Under the pieces are notes generated by a model. That model did no database searches, was not told the origin of the DNA, and was given only the letters and a program-made list of their open reading frames with translations. Of a stretch of DNA of 64,000 nucleotides, positions 53,313 to 62,451 are shown piece after piece; the stretch's first letter is position 1; each line of letters opens with the position of its first letter. The stretch comes from Neorhizobium petrolearium (lineage in GTDB: Bacteria; Pseudomonadota; Alphaproteobacteria; Rhizobiales; Rhizobiaceae), in contig NZ_JAGGJW010000019.1 in the NCBI RefSeq assembly GCF_017873175.1, forward strand, positions 1 to 64,000. The letters run 5' to 3'. The position numbers and the translations under genes were made by a program.

Positions 53313-54527
53313 ATGAGCGCTTTGGCGATCAAAGGAAATGTCGTCCTGCCGAACAGGGTTCTGGAAAACGCGGTGGTCGAATGTCACGGTGACCGCATTG
53401 CGAACGTTGCGGCCGATTGGGAAATTGGCGAGACCGTGAACGTACTCGACATGTCCGATCACTTTATTTGCCCGGGTTTTGTCGATATCCACATCCATGG
53501 GGCCGCGGGCGCAGACTACATGGATGGCACGGCTGAAGCGGTAAGGACGGTCAATCGTGCCCATGCGCGACATGGCACCACCTCGGTGTTCCCGACGACG
53601 ACCACCGGATCGTTCGAGCAACTCGATGCGATGATCAAAGCGTGCGAAAACGTGCAATCGAATTGGTTGCCCTCGGATGGTGCCCGGATCGCCGGCGTGC
53701 ACTTCTACGGTCCCTATTTCGCCGAGGACAAGGTTGGGGTCCATTCTAAGGAAGGCCGCCGGGATCCCGTTCGGGAAGAGTACGAATACTTCCTGACCAA
53801 GGAGATCGTCCGGATCGCGACATGCGCATCCGAGCTGCCAGGCGCGCTCGAGTTTTTCGAGTTCGCGCGCCAGCAAGGCTGCTTCATCACCTGCGGCCAC
53901 TCGAATGCGGCATGGGGCGAGTTGGAGGCGGCGTTTGCACGTGGCATGCGGCATGTCGATCACTTTTGGTGCGCAATGAGCTCCGTGTCGTCGTTGCGGC
54001 AGCGCTTTGGCACGCCGATGCAGGCGGGCATGGAACAATACGTTCTCATGAACGACGAGATGAGCACCGAGGTCATCGCTGATGGCATCCATCTCTCCGA
54101 CGATCTCCTGCGCTTCGCCTTCGAGATGATCGGCCCGCAAAGGACCTGCCTGGTTACGGACGCGAACCGCGCCATGGATGCGCCTCCCGGCAAGTACAGG
54201 TTCGGCTCGGAAGATGACGGCACCTGGGTGTTCAGCGACGGCAACTCGGTCAGAGGCGCCGATGGAAGCCTTGCAAGTTCCATGCACGGGATGGACCGGA
54301 TGGTTCGAACGATGGCGCATGCCGTCGGACGCGATCTGCCTTCGGTCGTTCGGATGGCGTCGCTGACGCCGGCGGAACTGGTTGGCGCTGCGGGCGACAT
54401 CGGAAGCATCGAGACGGGCAAGATGGCGGACTTCGTGGTGCTCGACCGTGATCTCAACGTGAAGTCGGTGATCATCGGGGGTGTCGTTGCCGTCGGCGAT
54501 GGTGCAAGCCTCGGGCAACAGATCTGA
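53313..54527 (+). CDS. N-acetylglucosamine-6-phosphate deacetylase-like amidohydrolase
   Basis: A 404-aa protein from ATG 53313 (AAGGA 8 bases upstream). It follows the NagA layout: 'FVDIHIHGAAGADYMDG' (metal His pair), 'HGTTSVFPTTTTGSF', 'GVHFYGPYFAEDKVG', 'CGHSNAAWGELEAAFARG', 'HVDHFWCAMSSV', 'CLVTDANRAMD' (catalytic Asp), and the closing 'GSIETGKMADFVVLDRDL'. The usual Glu of 'HLEGPF' is Tyr here, so metal use or substrate may differ from classical NagA. It is the first gene of a pair with a sugar kinase-like gene and is probably repressed by the DeoR protein. Confidence 0.82.
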   Translation: MSALAIKGNVVLPNRVLENAVVECHGDRIANVAADWEIGETVNVLDMSDHFICPGFVDIHIHGAAGADYMDGTAEAVRTVNRAHARHGTTSVFPTTTTGSFEQLDAMIKACENVQSNWLPSDGARIAGVHFYGPYFAEDKVGVHSKEGRRDPVREEYEYFLTKEIVRIATCASELPGALEFFEFARQQGCFITCGHSNAAWGELEAAFARGMRHVDHFWCAMSSVSSLRQRFGTPMQAGMEQYVLMNDEMSTEVIADGIHLSDDLLRFAFEMIGPQRTCLVTDANRAMDAPPGKYRFGSEDDGTWVFSDGNSVRGADGSLASSMHGMDRMVRTMAHAVGRDLPSVVRMASLTPAELVGAAGDIGSIETGKMADFVVLDRDLNVKSVIIGGVVAVGDGASLGQQI

Positions 54528-55420
54528 TGCGGGCGCCCGAAGTCGCTCTCGGCATCGATGTCGGCGGCACCAAGACGCGCTGGATGATCGCTCACGACGG
54601 AGTCCTTCGGGCCGATCATCAGGTTCCGACGGTTGCCTGGAGGCACGCCAGCTATTCCGATGAGGATTGCCTTCGGTTGAAGCGACTCGTGGAGGCGACC
54701 TTCGACGGGAGTACGCCGTCGAAGGTTGTCATGGGGGCGAACGGCTGCAACGACGAACAGGCACTCCGCCGTTGCGAGACCGCGCTTCGTGATGTGACGG
54801 GGTGGAACATCCGGGTCGTGAACGACGCAGAGCTGCTTGCGGCTGCAGGCCATGGGCGAGGCATTTCGCTCATTGCCGGAACGGGGTCCATTGCTGTCGC
54901 GAGAGACCGCGCCGGCACGCTGATATCGGCCGGCGGCTGGGGATGGCTCATTGGCGATGATGGCGGCGGGGCCGGTTTGGTTCGGCGCGCCCTTCAGGAG
55001 GCGCTCGCCGCCGAGGATCTTGGAATGCCGGATCGCCAGCTTTCGCAGGCGCTGATGGAGAGCCTGGCGATCCCAAGACTTCTGCGCGCGAACGAGCGGC
55101 TGGCGGAGGCGCCGTCTGCGCCTTCCCTGGCATGCCACGTACCTGCGATCTTCGAGGTTGCAGCACGTGGCTCCAGGATCGCCGGGCGCGTTCTGGAGGA
55201 GGGGGCGTCCAGTCTTGCAGATCTGGTCGGCAGGCTTCACCGACGCGGCGCACCCGGGCCGGTTTTTGCCGGAGGCGGCGTCCTCGAAAGCCAGGCTCGG
55301 TTCTTCAGCCATGTGAGTCGCCTTATCCGGGAGCGATACGGCCTCATCGTGTTTCTCGTGCGCGATCCACCTGTTCTCGGCGCGGTGAAGTTGGCGAGCG
55401 AGATGGGGCAGGCGTACTAG
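54527..55420 (+). CDS. BadF/BcrA/N-acetylglucosamine-kinase-like ATPase
   Basis: A 297-aa protein of the ASKHA fold. The phosphate-1 motif is 'GIDVGGTKTRWMI'. 'LIAGTGSIAVARDRAGT' and 'GGWGWLIGDDGGGAGLVRRA' match N-acetylglucosamine kinase-type BadF proteins, and 'GPVFAGGGVLES' is the adenosine motif. It starts on the last base of the NagA-like stop (TGATG), so the two are co-translated. It probably phosphorylates an amino sugar such as N-acetylglucosamine, giving the substrate for the deacetylase. Confidence 0.87.
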   Translation: MRAPEVALGIDVGGTKTRWMIAHDGVLRADHQVPTVAWRHASYSDEDCLRLKRLVEATFDGSTPSKVVMGANGCNDEQALRRCETALRDVTGWNIRVVNDAELLAAAGHGRGISLIAGTGSIAVARDRAGTLISAGGWGWLIGDDGGGAGLVRRALQEALAAEDLGMPDRQLSQALMESLAIPRLLRANERLAEAPSAPSLACHVPAIFEVAARGSRIAGRVLEEGASSLADLVGRLHRRGAPGPVFAGGGVLESQARFFSHVSRLIRERYGLIVFLVRDPPVLGAVKLASEMGQAY

Positions 55421-55700
55421 GCACACTATGATTGATGGGGCGGGTTACCCTAAGCGATCACGACAACTTTCACACGATAGGGATTTGGCGGGTTTCGTCA
55501 CACAACAGCCCTTGGACAGTCTCCCTGTAGACGGCAAAGCGCGACCCGTTGTTGACGCTCCGCGCCAGATAATGAACGTCCTTTTTGGGGCCGCCAGCGC
55601 ACTGGCGGGTAGTGGCACCTGCGAGGCGGGATCGGACGCTCGCCCTAAATGCATCTTTCGTTTCGGCGGATACGATCGGGAATTTGAACGAACTGCCGTT
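55421..55700. other. Non-coding or decayed stretch after the sugar genes
   Basis: Only short, uninformative frames. No ribosome-binding site, no repeat and no recognisable protein pattern. It leads into the hydrolase remnant and is likely decayed DNA left by rearrangement. Confidence 0.4.
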
Positions 55701-56259
55701 GCTTCTCGCTCCTGGATTGCGGCATCGATTACGCCGATGCCACGCGCCTGTTTCGGATGACCAGCGAGCCGACGTCGTGGGAACAAGCGGCAGAAACGAT
55801 CGCGTCGGAGCGGCTGGCGCAAGCGGACCGGGCCGAAGAAGAGGGACGTTTCGTCGCTGCCTTCGCGCAGATGGCCCTCAATTTCGATGAGCCTGCCAAG
55901 TCGAACTCTATCGCAAGCTCGTTGCTGCTTGCGGCAAGCTCAGCAAGGTCTCAGATCTGCCCTTTGAACGCGTTGAAGTACCGTTCGAGGGCAAAAACCT
56001 GATTGACTGTGCTTCGCCCGAAGGAGGACGGCGCACAAGAGATACTGTCACATTGTTCGGCGGTCAAAGTGGCTGGAGCGTCGCATATCTTCCCATCGCG
56101 CGCTAGGTCAAACTGGAGGATCAAAAACCCTTCCTGGATGCCGCGAGCGGCAAGAAAGTCTTCCATATCTGGCCGGACGGTGAGCACACGATGTACAATC
56201 ACAGCTTCGAACGAACCGCTATGGTCGCCGACTGGTTTGCCGCCAGGCTCGGACGCTGA
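55701..56259 (+). pseudogene. Alpha/beta-hydrolase (FrsA-like) pseudogene with internal deletion and frameshifts
   Basis: Pieces of one protein lie in different frames. The N-terminal part reads 'LLDCGIDYADATRLFRM' and then 'TSEPTSWEQAAETIASERLA' to 'FDEPAK' (about 55721-55899). A frame change gives 'VELYRKLVAACGKLSKVSD' and 'LPFERVEVPFEGKNL' (to about 56000). The C-terminal end reads 'EDQKPFLDAASGKKVF', 'HIWPDGEHTMYNHSFER' and 'TAMVADWFAARLGR', ending at TGA 56257-56259. The central region with the nucleophile Ser is missing. The 'GEH' catalytic His is still visible. The gene is not functional. Confidence 0.75.
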
Positions 56260-56484
56260 CGACTTCCGAATGGTGATGCCTGGGATAACATCCGAACGAA
56301 TTCAAACGTTTCTCGCTGGGAACGAAGAAACACGCCGCAACAAACCGAGGATGGTCGTTGACGATTTCCTGCGCCCGACGGCGAGTTCTCTCTTTTGCCA
56401 ACGTGATGGGCGTGAATGCCAAGCGTCCAGCACGCCGAGTTGCTGACTGCCGCTTAGTGGCTCGCCCTGGCCGGCATTCTCCAA
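56260..56484. other. Short gap between hydrolase remnant and TetR gene
   Basis: I see no supported gene, repeat or clear terminator in these 225 bases. Confidence 0.3.
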
Positions 56485-57153
56485 CTAAATGTCGGTGCGC
56501 ATCCGATTCTTGCGCGGGGCGGGTTCGGGGGGCAGCGGCGGACATGGTCGCGCTGCGAGTTCAGCCGCATCATCGATAGTAAGTCCCGTCATGCACAAGA
56601 GCCGGATAACAGCTTCGTCAATGGAACTGGGGGGCAGAGAGCCCTTGGTGATCCCGAGGGCAAAGCCAACGATAGCATGCGAGGTCAAGCGCCAAATAAG
56701 GGCTGGATCCGGCACATTGAAGCGGCCGGCCTCAGTAGCCAGACGCATGTCCCGCATCGGGTACGGCCCCATTCGACGGTAGAGCGCGTCAGCGATGACT
56801 TCGGAGCGATGGAGCAGTTGCCTCCATCGTACATCGCCGGTGGCCGTTTTGAGCACTTGACGAATACCGAATGCGTAGACCTGGGCAGGGTCGGAGAATG
56901 TGTCCGTTACGTCCTCGATTCGTTCTGCCAAGCGCTCCATGACGTTCTCGAGAACGGCAACGGCCAAATCGTCCTTGGACTTGAAGTAGTTGTAGACGGT
57001 CCCAGCGCCTACGTCGGCGCGCTCAGCTATCTCTTGCATTGTGGCGGCGTCGATCCCCTTCTCCGACATGACCTCCTCGCCGGCCTCTAGCAGGGCGATG
57101 CGATTGCGCTTCTGCCGCCTGGCGACTCTCCCCTCAGTCTGCTTCGTATCCAT
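56485..57153 (-). CDS. TetR/AcrR-family transcriptional regulator
   Basis: A 222-aa protein. After a basic N-terminus ('EGRVARRQKRNRIALLEAGE') comes the TetR HTH 'ATMQEIAERADVGAGTVYNY' and 'FKSKDDLAVAVLENVMERL'. The C-terminal ligand domain is helical, and the tail is Pro/Arg-rich. It diverges from the hydroxylase gene across about 460 bases and probably represses the aromatic-degradation genes until an inducer appears. Confidence 0.88.
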   Translation of the reverse strand: MDTKQTEGRVARRQKRNRIALLEAGEEVMSEKGIDAATMQEIAERADVGAGTVYNYFKSKDDLAVAVLENVMERLAERIEDVTDTFSDPAQVYAFGIRQVLKTATGDVRWRQLLHRSEVIADALYRRMGPYPMRDMRLATEAGRFNVPDPALIWRLTSHAIVGFALGITKGSLPPSSIDEAVIRLLCMTGLTIDDAAELAARPCPPLPPEPAPRKNRMRTDI

Positions 57154-57190
57154 AACCTTCTCGTCCTTGATTCAATTCTCATATCCGGAT

Positions 57191-57206
57191 CTCGTTCGAA
57201 TACGAG
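57191..57206. promoter_or_regulatory. Candidate TetR operator
   Basis: CTCGT (57191-57195) and ACGAG (57202-57206) flank TCGAAT, giving a dyad 38 bases upstream of the TetR start, within the divergent promoter region 57154-57616. Only symmetry and position support it. Confidence 0.35.
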
Positions 57207-57357
57207 GCTCGACAGGTATCCACCCGGCGAAATCGTTGGCGGATCAGCTCAATTGTACATCTCTCTCATGATGGCGGTTAGTTCAACGGGCGAAGATGCG
57301 ATTTGTAATGAGGGCATCCAGGCGTCGTCTTTGATATTGAGCAAAATTCCATATTGA

Positions 57358-57519
57358 ATGGCATTCATTTTTGAACTACCGTCAATTCTAGCGGAGGAGT
57401 TGGAGGATTTTATCGGTGAGGTATTTCCGGCGTTCACTCGAACCATCGAGTGCAATACGGAAAAGCGTTTCCGGGGCGTAACCAAGGGCAAGGCACCGAT
57501 GGCCTGCTTTCACGCCTGA
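57358..57519 (+). CDS. Possible small protein in the TetR-hydroxylase gap
   Basis: A 53-aa frame from ATG 57358 to TGA 57519 with a protein-like pattern ('MAFIFELPSILAEELEDFIG', 'EVFPAFTRTIECNTEKRFRG'). No good ribosome-binding site and no family recognised. It may be a remnant of a larger gene or a leader region. Low certainty. Confidence 0.25.
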   Translation: MAFIFELPSILAEELEDFIGEVFPAFTRTIECNTEKRFRGVTKGKAPMACFHA

Positions 57520-57616
57520 AAAGACTCAATGGAAAATTTGAAATCGCGCGGGATTGACCAATCCGGTGAGGGCGTCGCTGTGCGCCTGGAAGGCGTGTTT
57601 GAAGACGGAGGAAAAA

Positions 57617-59245
57617 TTGAACAACAAGTCAAACCGAATTGCGCCGGATGGCAAGCTGTTTCACGCTGACGTTGCCATTGTAGGCGGCGGTCCGGTCGGA
57701 ACCCTTCTGACAATTCTTCTGGGCAAGGCCGGGAGGAAAGTCGCGCTGATCGAGCGGTGGACGGAGACTTATGGCCGCCCGCGCGCCGTTACTTACGACC
57801 ATGAAATCGCCCGCATACTTGCGGTGCTGGGCATCGACAGCGAAAACGATCCGGCAATCAACTATCACGACGAGCTATATTACTGGAAGGACGCCAAGGG
57901 CGAGAACATCCAGATCGTCGACTGGCAGAGCACTTCGGCATCAGGCTGGCGTGTCCGCTACTGGTTCAACCAGCCGGACCTCGAGAAGCGCCTGACGGGG
58001 ATTTCGGCGCAATATCCTGATATCACGCATATCAATGGTTTCGAGGCCTGCGGTCTCGTCCAGCACGAAAATGGTGTCACGCTGGACCTGCAGCGCAATC
58101 CCGTCGAGGATGCGGAAAGCACGGCAAAGCTGACGATTCAGGCGAAGTATGTCGTGGGCGCCGATGGTGCGAACAGCTTCGTCCGGCAGGCGCTCGGCAT
58201 CGAGAACGAGGACAAGGGCTATTTCTTCGACTGGCTGATCCTCGACATGATCCCTCATGGCGAATACGTCATGCAGCCCGCCCAGTGGCAGCTCTGCGAT
58301 CCACGCCGGCCGACGACGATCGTTCCCGGCGGTCCCGGGCGCCGACGTTGGGAATATATGGTGCTTCCCGGCGAAAACCCGGCCGAACTCGCGCTTGAGG
58401 ACAATGCCTGGAAGCTCTTGGAGCCCTGGGGGCTGACGCGGGAAAACGCGACGCTGGAACGCAGCGCCGTCTACCGCTTCCAGGCGCGTTGGGCAAAGCA
58501 GTGGAACATGGGGCGTTGCGCGATTGCGGGCGATGCCGCGCACCTGATGCCGCCCTTCGCAGGCGAAGGCATGTGCGCCGGCTTGCGCGATGCCTTCGCG
58601 CTTGGATGGCGCCTGAACGGGATTCTGGACGGCACGCTGTCGGACAAGGTTCTCGACAGCTACACGACGGAGCGTCTGGAACACGCCAAGCACTATATCG
58701 ACTTTAGCCAGCAGCTCGGCAAGATCATCTGCATCTCCGATCCTGAAGAGGCGGCCGAGCGTGACCGCCAGATGAAGGCCGAGCTGGAAGCGCGGAACTT
58801 CAAGCCACTCCCGACCGATATCTGTCAGCTTGGGGCGGGCGTTTGGTTGCCGGAATCCCATCATGCGGGCGAACTTTCGGTGCAGGGCGTGGTCGAGGCG
58901 AATGGGAAGAAGGACCGCTTTGACCAGGCGGTCGGCTTCGGCTGGATGGTGCTGGGACTCGATGCAGACCCCGCAAGTGCACTTCATCCAGATCAACTGC
59001 GAAACCTGCATAGGCTCGGCGGCCGCACCGTTCGCATCGGTGCAGCGGGAGCAGATTGCGACGCTGTCGACAGTGAAGGAACCTATGCCAAGTGGCTGAA
59101 AAGCATCGGCGCAAGCTACGTCCTTCTCCGTCCAGATTTCTACGTCGCCGCGACCGCCTCCACGCCGGAGGAGCTTCGTCATCGGTTTGAAAGTGTGCTG
59201 GAGCGCGCCTGCCTGAATGAAGTGGCGGAACGGGCGGTGGCCTGA
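57617..59245 (+). CDS. FAD-dependent aromatic hydroxylase (MhpA-like group A monooxygenase)
   Basis: About 542 aa. I prefer TTG 57617 because CGGAGGA lies 6 bases upstream; the frame is open to another TTG at 57554. The dinucleotide fold 'VAIVGGGPVGTLL', the DG motif 'VVGADGANSFVRQALG' and the GD motif 'GRCAIAGDAAHLMPPFAGEG' are intact. A C-terminal thioredoxin-like domain follows, as in MhpA and phenol hydroxylases. It likely adds a hydroxyl to a phenolic ring using NAD(P)H and O2. With maleylacetate reductase next to it, a resorcinol or hydroxyquinol-type route is plausible, but the substrate is not readable from sequence. Confidence 0.87.
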   Translation: MNNKSNRIAPDGKLFHADVAIVGGGPVGTLLTILLGKAGRKVALIERWTETYGRPRAVTYDHEIARILAVLGIDSENDPAINYHDELYYWKDAKGENIQIVDWQSTSASGWRVRYWFNQPDLEKRLTGISAQYPDITHINGFEACGLVQHENGVTLDLQRNPVEDAESTAKLTIQAKYVVGADGANSFVRQALGIENEDKGYFFDWLILDMIPHGEYVMQPAQWQLCDPRRPTTIVPGGPGRRRWEYMVLPGENPAELALEDNAWKLLEPWGLTRENATLERSAVYRFQARWAKQWNMGRCAIAGDAAHLMPPFAGEGMCAGLRDAFALGWRLNGILDGTLSDKVLDSYTTERLEHAKHYIDFSQQLGKIICISDPEEAAERDRQMKAELEARNFKPLPTDICQLGAGVWLPESHHAGELSVQGVVEANGKKDRFDQAVGFGWMVLGLDADPASALHPDQLRNLHRLGGRTVRIGAAGADCDAVDSEGTYAKWLKSIGASYVLLRPDFYVAATASTPEELRHRFESVLERACLNEVAERAVA

Positions 59246-59309
59246 CGAGCGCGGGAGCCTAACCGTAGCCGGTCAGGCCCCTCAAGACACTTGCCGAAAG
59301 GATAAGGTC

Positions 59310-60371
59310 GTGGACCAGTCATTCATCTATACGGGAAATCCGGCACGGATTCTATTCGGTGCGGGCAAAAGGGCCGAGCTTGGCGCGGAAATTCGCCGCT
59401 TGGGCTGCAGCCGCGCTCTGCTGTTGTCGACTCCTTTTCAGAAGTCTGATGTCGAGGCGATAGCGGCAGGCCTTGGCGATCTTGCTGCTGGCGTTTTCGC
59501 CAATGCGGCCATGCACACCCCGGTCGAGGTGACTGAAAAAGCAATGGCCGCCTACGCCGCTGCGGGGGCGGATTGCGTGGTCGCCTTTGGTGGCGGCTCG
59601 ACGATCGGGCTCGGCAAGGCCATTGCCTACCGCAACGACGCGCCGCAGATCGTCATTGCCACCACCTATGCCGGATCGGAGGTCACGCCCATTCTCGGGC
59701 AGACCGAGAATGGTGTGAAGACGACGGTCCGCGGTCCGTCGATCCTGCCGGAAACGGTCATCTACGATCCGGATCTCACGCATGCGCTTCCGGTCGCGAT
59801 GAGCGTCACCTCGGGGCTTAATGCGATCGCGCATGCCGCCGAAGGTCTTTATGCGCAGGACCGCAATCCCATTGCGTCGATGATGGCGATCGAAGGTATT
59901 CGCGCCTTGAAGGCGGCTTTGCCTGATATAGTCCCCAATCCGGGCGACGCCGTGGCGCGGTCGAACGCACTCTATGGCTCCTGGCTGTGCGGCAGCGTGC
60001 TCGGCATGGTCGGAATGGCGCTGCATCACAAGATTTGTCACACGCTCGGCGGCACGTTCGACCTGCCGCATGCGGAAACGCACGCAGTCATGCTACCGCA
60101 TACGGTCGCCTATACGGAAACGGCGGTTCCCGAACTGCTTTTGCCGGTGGCCGGAATTTTCGGGACGTCCACCGCGGCCAGCGGATTGTTCGACTTTTCA
60201 GCAGCCCTTGGCGCGCCGACGAGCCTGAAGGCGCTCGGTCTTGGAGCCGACGATCTCGATCGCGCCGCCGAGCTTACGACCACCAATTCCTATTGGAACC
60301 CCCGCCCCATCGAGAAGCAGGCGATCCGTGATCTCCTGCAACGCGCATGGAGCGGTTCACGACCCGAGTAA
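59310..60371 (+). CDS. Maleylacetate reductase (iron-containing alcohol dehydrogenase fold)
   Basis: A 353-aa protein from GTG 59310 (GATAAGG upstream), the usual length; the frame is open to 59217 inside the previous gene. Features are 'VVAFGGGSTIGLGKAIAY' (NAD-binding), 'ATTYAGSEVTPI', 'SVTSGLNAIAHAAEGLYA' and the His-rich 'MALHHKICHTLGGTFDLPHA', then 'ETHAVMLPHTVAY'. These are characteristic of maleylacetate reductases, which turn maleylacetate into 3-oxoadipate in hydroxyquinol and chlorocatechol pathways. No ring-cleaving dioxygenase is in the window, so it may lie beyond the end. Confidence 0.9.
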   Translation: MDQSFIYTGNPARILFGAGKRAELGAEIRRLGCSRALLLSTPFQKSDVEAIAAGLGDLAAGVFANAAMHTPVEVTEKAMAAYAAAGADCVVAFGGGSTIGLGKAIAYRNDAPQIVIATTYAGSEVTPILGQTENGVKTTVRGPSILPETVIYDPDLTHALPVAMSVTSGLNAIAHAAEGLYAQDRNPIASMMAIEGIRALKAALPDIVPNPGDAVARSNALYGSWLCGSVLGMVGMALHHKICHTLGGTFDLPHAETHAVMLPHTVAYTETAVPELLLPVAGIFGTSTAASGLFDFSAALGAPTSLKALGLGADDLDRAAELTTTNSYWNPRPIEKQAIRDLLQRAWSGSRPE

Positions 60372-60397
60372 TTGGCACGAAACGGGAGGAGAATGCG

Positions 60398-61663
60398 ATG
60401 TTTACCAGAAGACAACTGCTGAAAACCACTGCCGCCGCCTATGCGGCCAGCTTCGCCATGCCGGCGCTTGCCAGCGGTACGAAGATCAAGATCGGCTATG
60501 TGACGCCTCAGTCCGGCCCACTTTCGGCCTTCGCCCAGGCGGACAGCTATATGGTCGCGAAATTCCTCGAGAGCGCCAAGGGGTTAGGCCTTAACGTCGA
60601 GGTCATCGTCAAGGACAGCCAGTCCAACCCGAACCGGACAGCCGAAGTCGCCAAGGAACTGATCAGCCGCGACGAAGTGAACCTGATCCTCGTTGCCTCG
60701 ACGCCGGAAACCACCAATCCGGTCTGCGCCATCGGCGAAAGCGAGGAAGTGCCGGTCATCTCCTCCGTTGCGCCGTGGCAGCCCTGGTTCATCGGGCAGC
60801 AGGGAAATCCTGCCGATCCGGTAAGCTGGCAGGAGTTCGATTACGCCTATCACTTCTTCTGGGGACTGGAAGACAACGTTTCCGTCTTCCTCAAGATGTG
60901 GAACAGCCTCGACACCACCAAGAAGATTGGCGCACTGTGGCCGAACGACGGGGACGGCAATGCCTGGGCCTCGGATGTCGGCATGCCACCGGCGGCTAAG
61001 GCTGCGGGATATGAACTGACCGACCCGGGCCGCTACCAGAATCTGACGGATGACTTCAGCGCCCAGATCAACGCTTTCAAGCAGGCAGGCTGCGATATCT
61101 TCACCGGCATACCGATCCCGCCCGATTTCACGACCTTCTGGACGCAGGCGGCCCAGCAGGGGTTCAAGCCCAAGATCGTCTCGATTGCCAAGGCATTGCT
61201 GTTCCCGGAGAGCGTGGTAGCGCTGGGCGATCTTGGCCACAACCTGACGGCGGAAATCTACTGGTCGCCGGCATTCCCCTACAAGTCGTCTCTGACAGGC
61301 GAAAGCTCGGCTGAACTGGCCGATGGCTTCTCGAAAGCGGCCAAGCGGCAATGGACACAACCTGTTGGCTTTACCCACGCGCTATTCGAGCTTGCAGCCG
61401 ATGTCTTGAAGCGAGCGTCTGACCCGACCGACAGCGAAGCGGTCGTGGAAGCCATCTCCGCCACCAACCTCGATACCGTTGTGGGCAACATCAAATGGGG
61501 CAAGGACAACCTGCCACCCTTTGCTCGCAAGAACGTGGCGAAAACACCGCTGGTCGGCGGGCAGTGGCGCCGAAAGAGCGACGGCACCTTTGATCTGGTC
61601 ATCGTTGAAAACGCCAATGCGCCGGAGATTCCGCTCGGCGGCAAGCTGGAACTGCTTGCTTAA
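60398..61663 (+). CDS. Branched-chain amino acid-type ABC transporter substrate-binding protein
   Basis: A 421-aa protein from ATG 60398 behind GGGAGGAGAA. The N-terminal 'MFTRRQLLKTTAAAYAAS' with twin Arg, and the cleavage-like 'MPALASG', form a Tat-type signal peptide. The mature part begins 'TKIKIGYVTPQSGPLSAF', typical of periplasmic type I (Peripla_BP_6) binding proteins of the Liv family. The position suggests it captures an aromatic acid or related substrate for the neighbouring hydroxylase pathway rather than an amino acid. The ligand is unknown. Confidence 0.88.
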   Translation: MFTRRQLLKTTAAAYAASFAMPALASGTKIKIGYVTPQSGPLSAFAQADSYMVAKFLESAKGLGLNVEVIVKDSQSNPNRTAEVAKELISRDEVNLILVASTPETTNPVCAIGESEEVPVISSVAPWQPWFIGQQGNPADPVSWQEFDYAYHFFWGLEDNVSVFLKMWNSLDTTKKIGALWPNDGDGNAWASDVGMPPAAKAAGYELTDPGRYQNLTDDFSAQINAFKQAGCDIFTGIPIPPDFTTFWTQAAQQGFKPKIVSIAKALLFPESVVALGDLGHNLTAEIYWSPAFPYKSSLTGESSAELADGFSKAAKRQWTQPVGFTHALFELAADVLKRASDPTDSEAVVEAISATNLDTVVGNIKWGKDNLPPFARKNVAKTPLVGGQWRRKSDGTFDLVIVENANAPEIPLGGKLELLA

Positions 61664-61671
61664 CGGAGCTA

Positions 61672-61697
61672 CCAGCCGGCTCGATCGCGCCGGCTGG
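61672..61697 (+). promoter_or_regulatory. Intercistronic hairpin between binding-protein and livG genes
   Basis: CCAGCCGGC (61672-61680) and GCCGGCTGG (61689-61697) form a perfect 9-bp stem around TCGATCGC, 9 bases after the binding-protein stop. No T-run follows. Such hairpins often stabilise the upstream mRNA so that binding protein is made in excess over the ATPases. Confidence 0.6.
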
Positions 61698-61732
61698 CCA
61701 CTCCAAGCGTCTGACGATTTATCGGAGCGAGC

Positions 61733-62451
61733 ATGCCCATCCTAACTCTCAAAGCCGTATCGAAATCCTTCGGCGCGTTGAAGGTGACAGACGATGTCAG
61801 CTTCGATCTCAGCGACGGCGAAGCGCTCGGCATCATCGGTCCGAACGGTGCGGGAAAATCGACCCTCTTCAATCTCATCACGGGGAACTTCGCTGCCGAT
61901 AGTGGCCAGATCTTTCTCGACGGGCGCGATGTAACCCGCGACAGCGCGATGAAGCGCTGCGAAAGCGGCGTCGGCCGGTCGTTCCAGATTCCGCAGCCGT
62001 TCGGCCGGCTGTCCGTTTATGAAAATCTCCTGGTCGCCGCACGGTTCGGCGGGACCGTTTCCGCCGCTGACGCGCCTGATTTCTGCATGGACATTCTCGA
62101 GCGTACCTGCTTGGCACCGCAGGCCGACCGGGAGGCCGTCGGCCTGCCCCTGCTTCAGCGCAAGCGGCTGGAACTGGCACGGGCGATGGCAACCAGGCCG
62201 CGCATCATTCTGCTCGACGAGATCGCGGGCGGGCTGACGGAGCCGGAGTGTCGGGAACTGGTCGCAACCATCGGGAAATTCACACTGCCGGCACGGCGAT
62301 CATCTGGATCGAGCACGTACTGCATGCCCTCAACAGCGTCGTCGAGCGCTTGATGGTGCTGAATTTCGGCCGTGTTCTCATGGCCGGCCCGCCGGACGAC
62401 GTCATGGCGTCGCGGGAGGTTCGTGAGATCTATCTGGGGATCGAGGCATGA
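61733..62451 (+). pseudogene. livG: livG-like ABC ATPase interrupted by a -1 frameshift
   Basis: The 5' frame (61733-62353) encodes a LivG-type ATPase with Walker A 'IGPNGAGKST', 'LIGSGVGRSFQ'-like loop ('CESGVGRSFQIPQPFGRL'), signature region 'LPLLQRKRLELARAMATRP' and Walker B 'IILLDEIAGGLTEPE'. After 'LVATI' it goes out of frame into nonsense. The next frame resumes with 'REIHTAGTAIIWIEHVLHAL' and ends normally at 62451, with 'EVREIYLGIEA'. Loss of one C near 62272 explains this. The H-loop and C-terminus are therefore lost unless it is a sequencing error. livF overlaps the end (62448). Confidence 0.85.

Noticed and set aside
53286..55426. Long minus-strand frames (410 and 488 codons)
   Set aside because: They are antisense to the NagA-like and BadF-like genes, both with clear motifs and ribosome-binding sites.
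57941..59182. 413-codon minus-strand frame
   Set aside because: Antisense to the flavin hydroxylase with intact cofactor motifs; no protein-family pattern.
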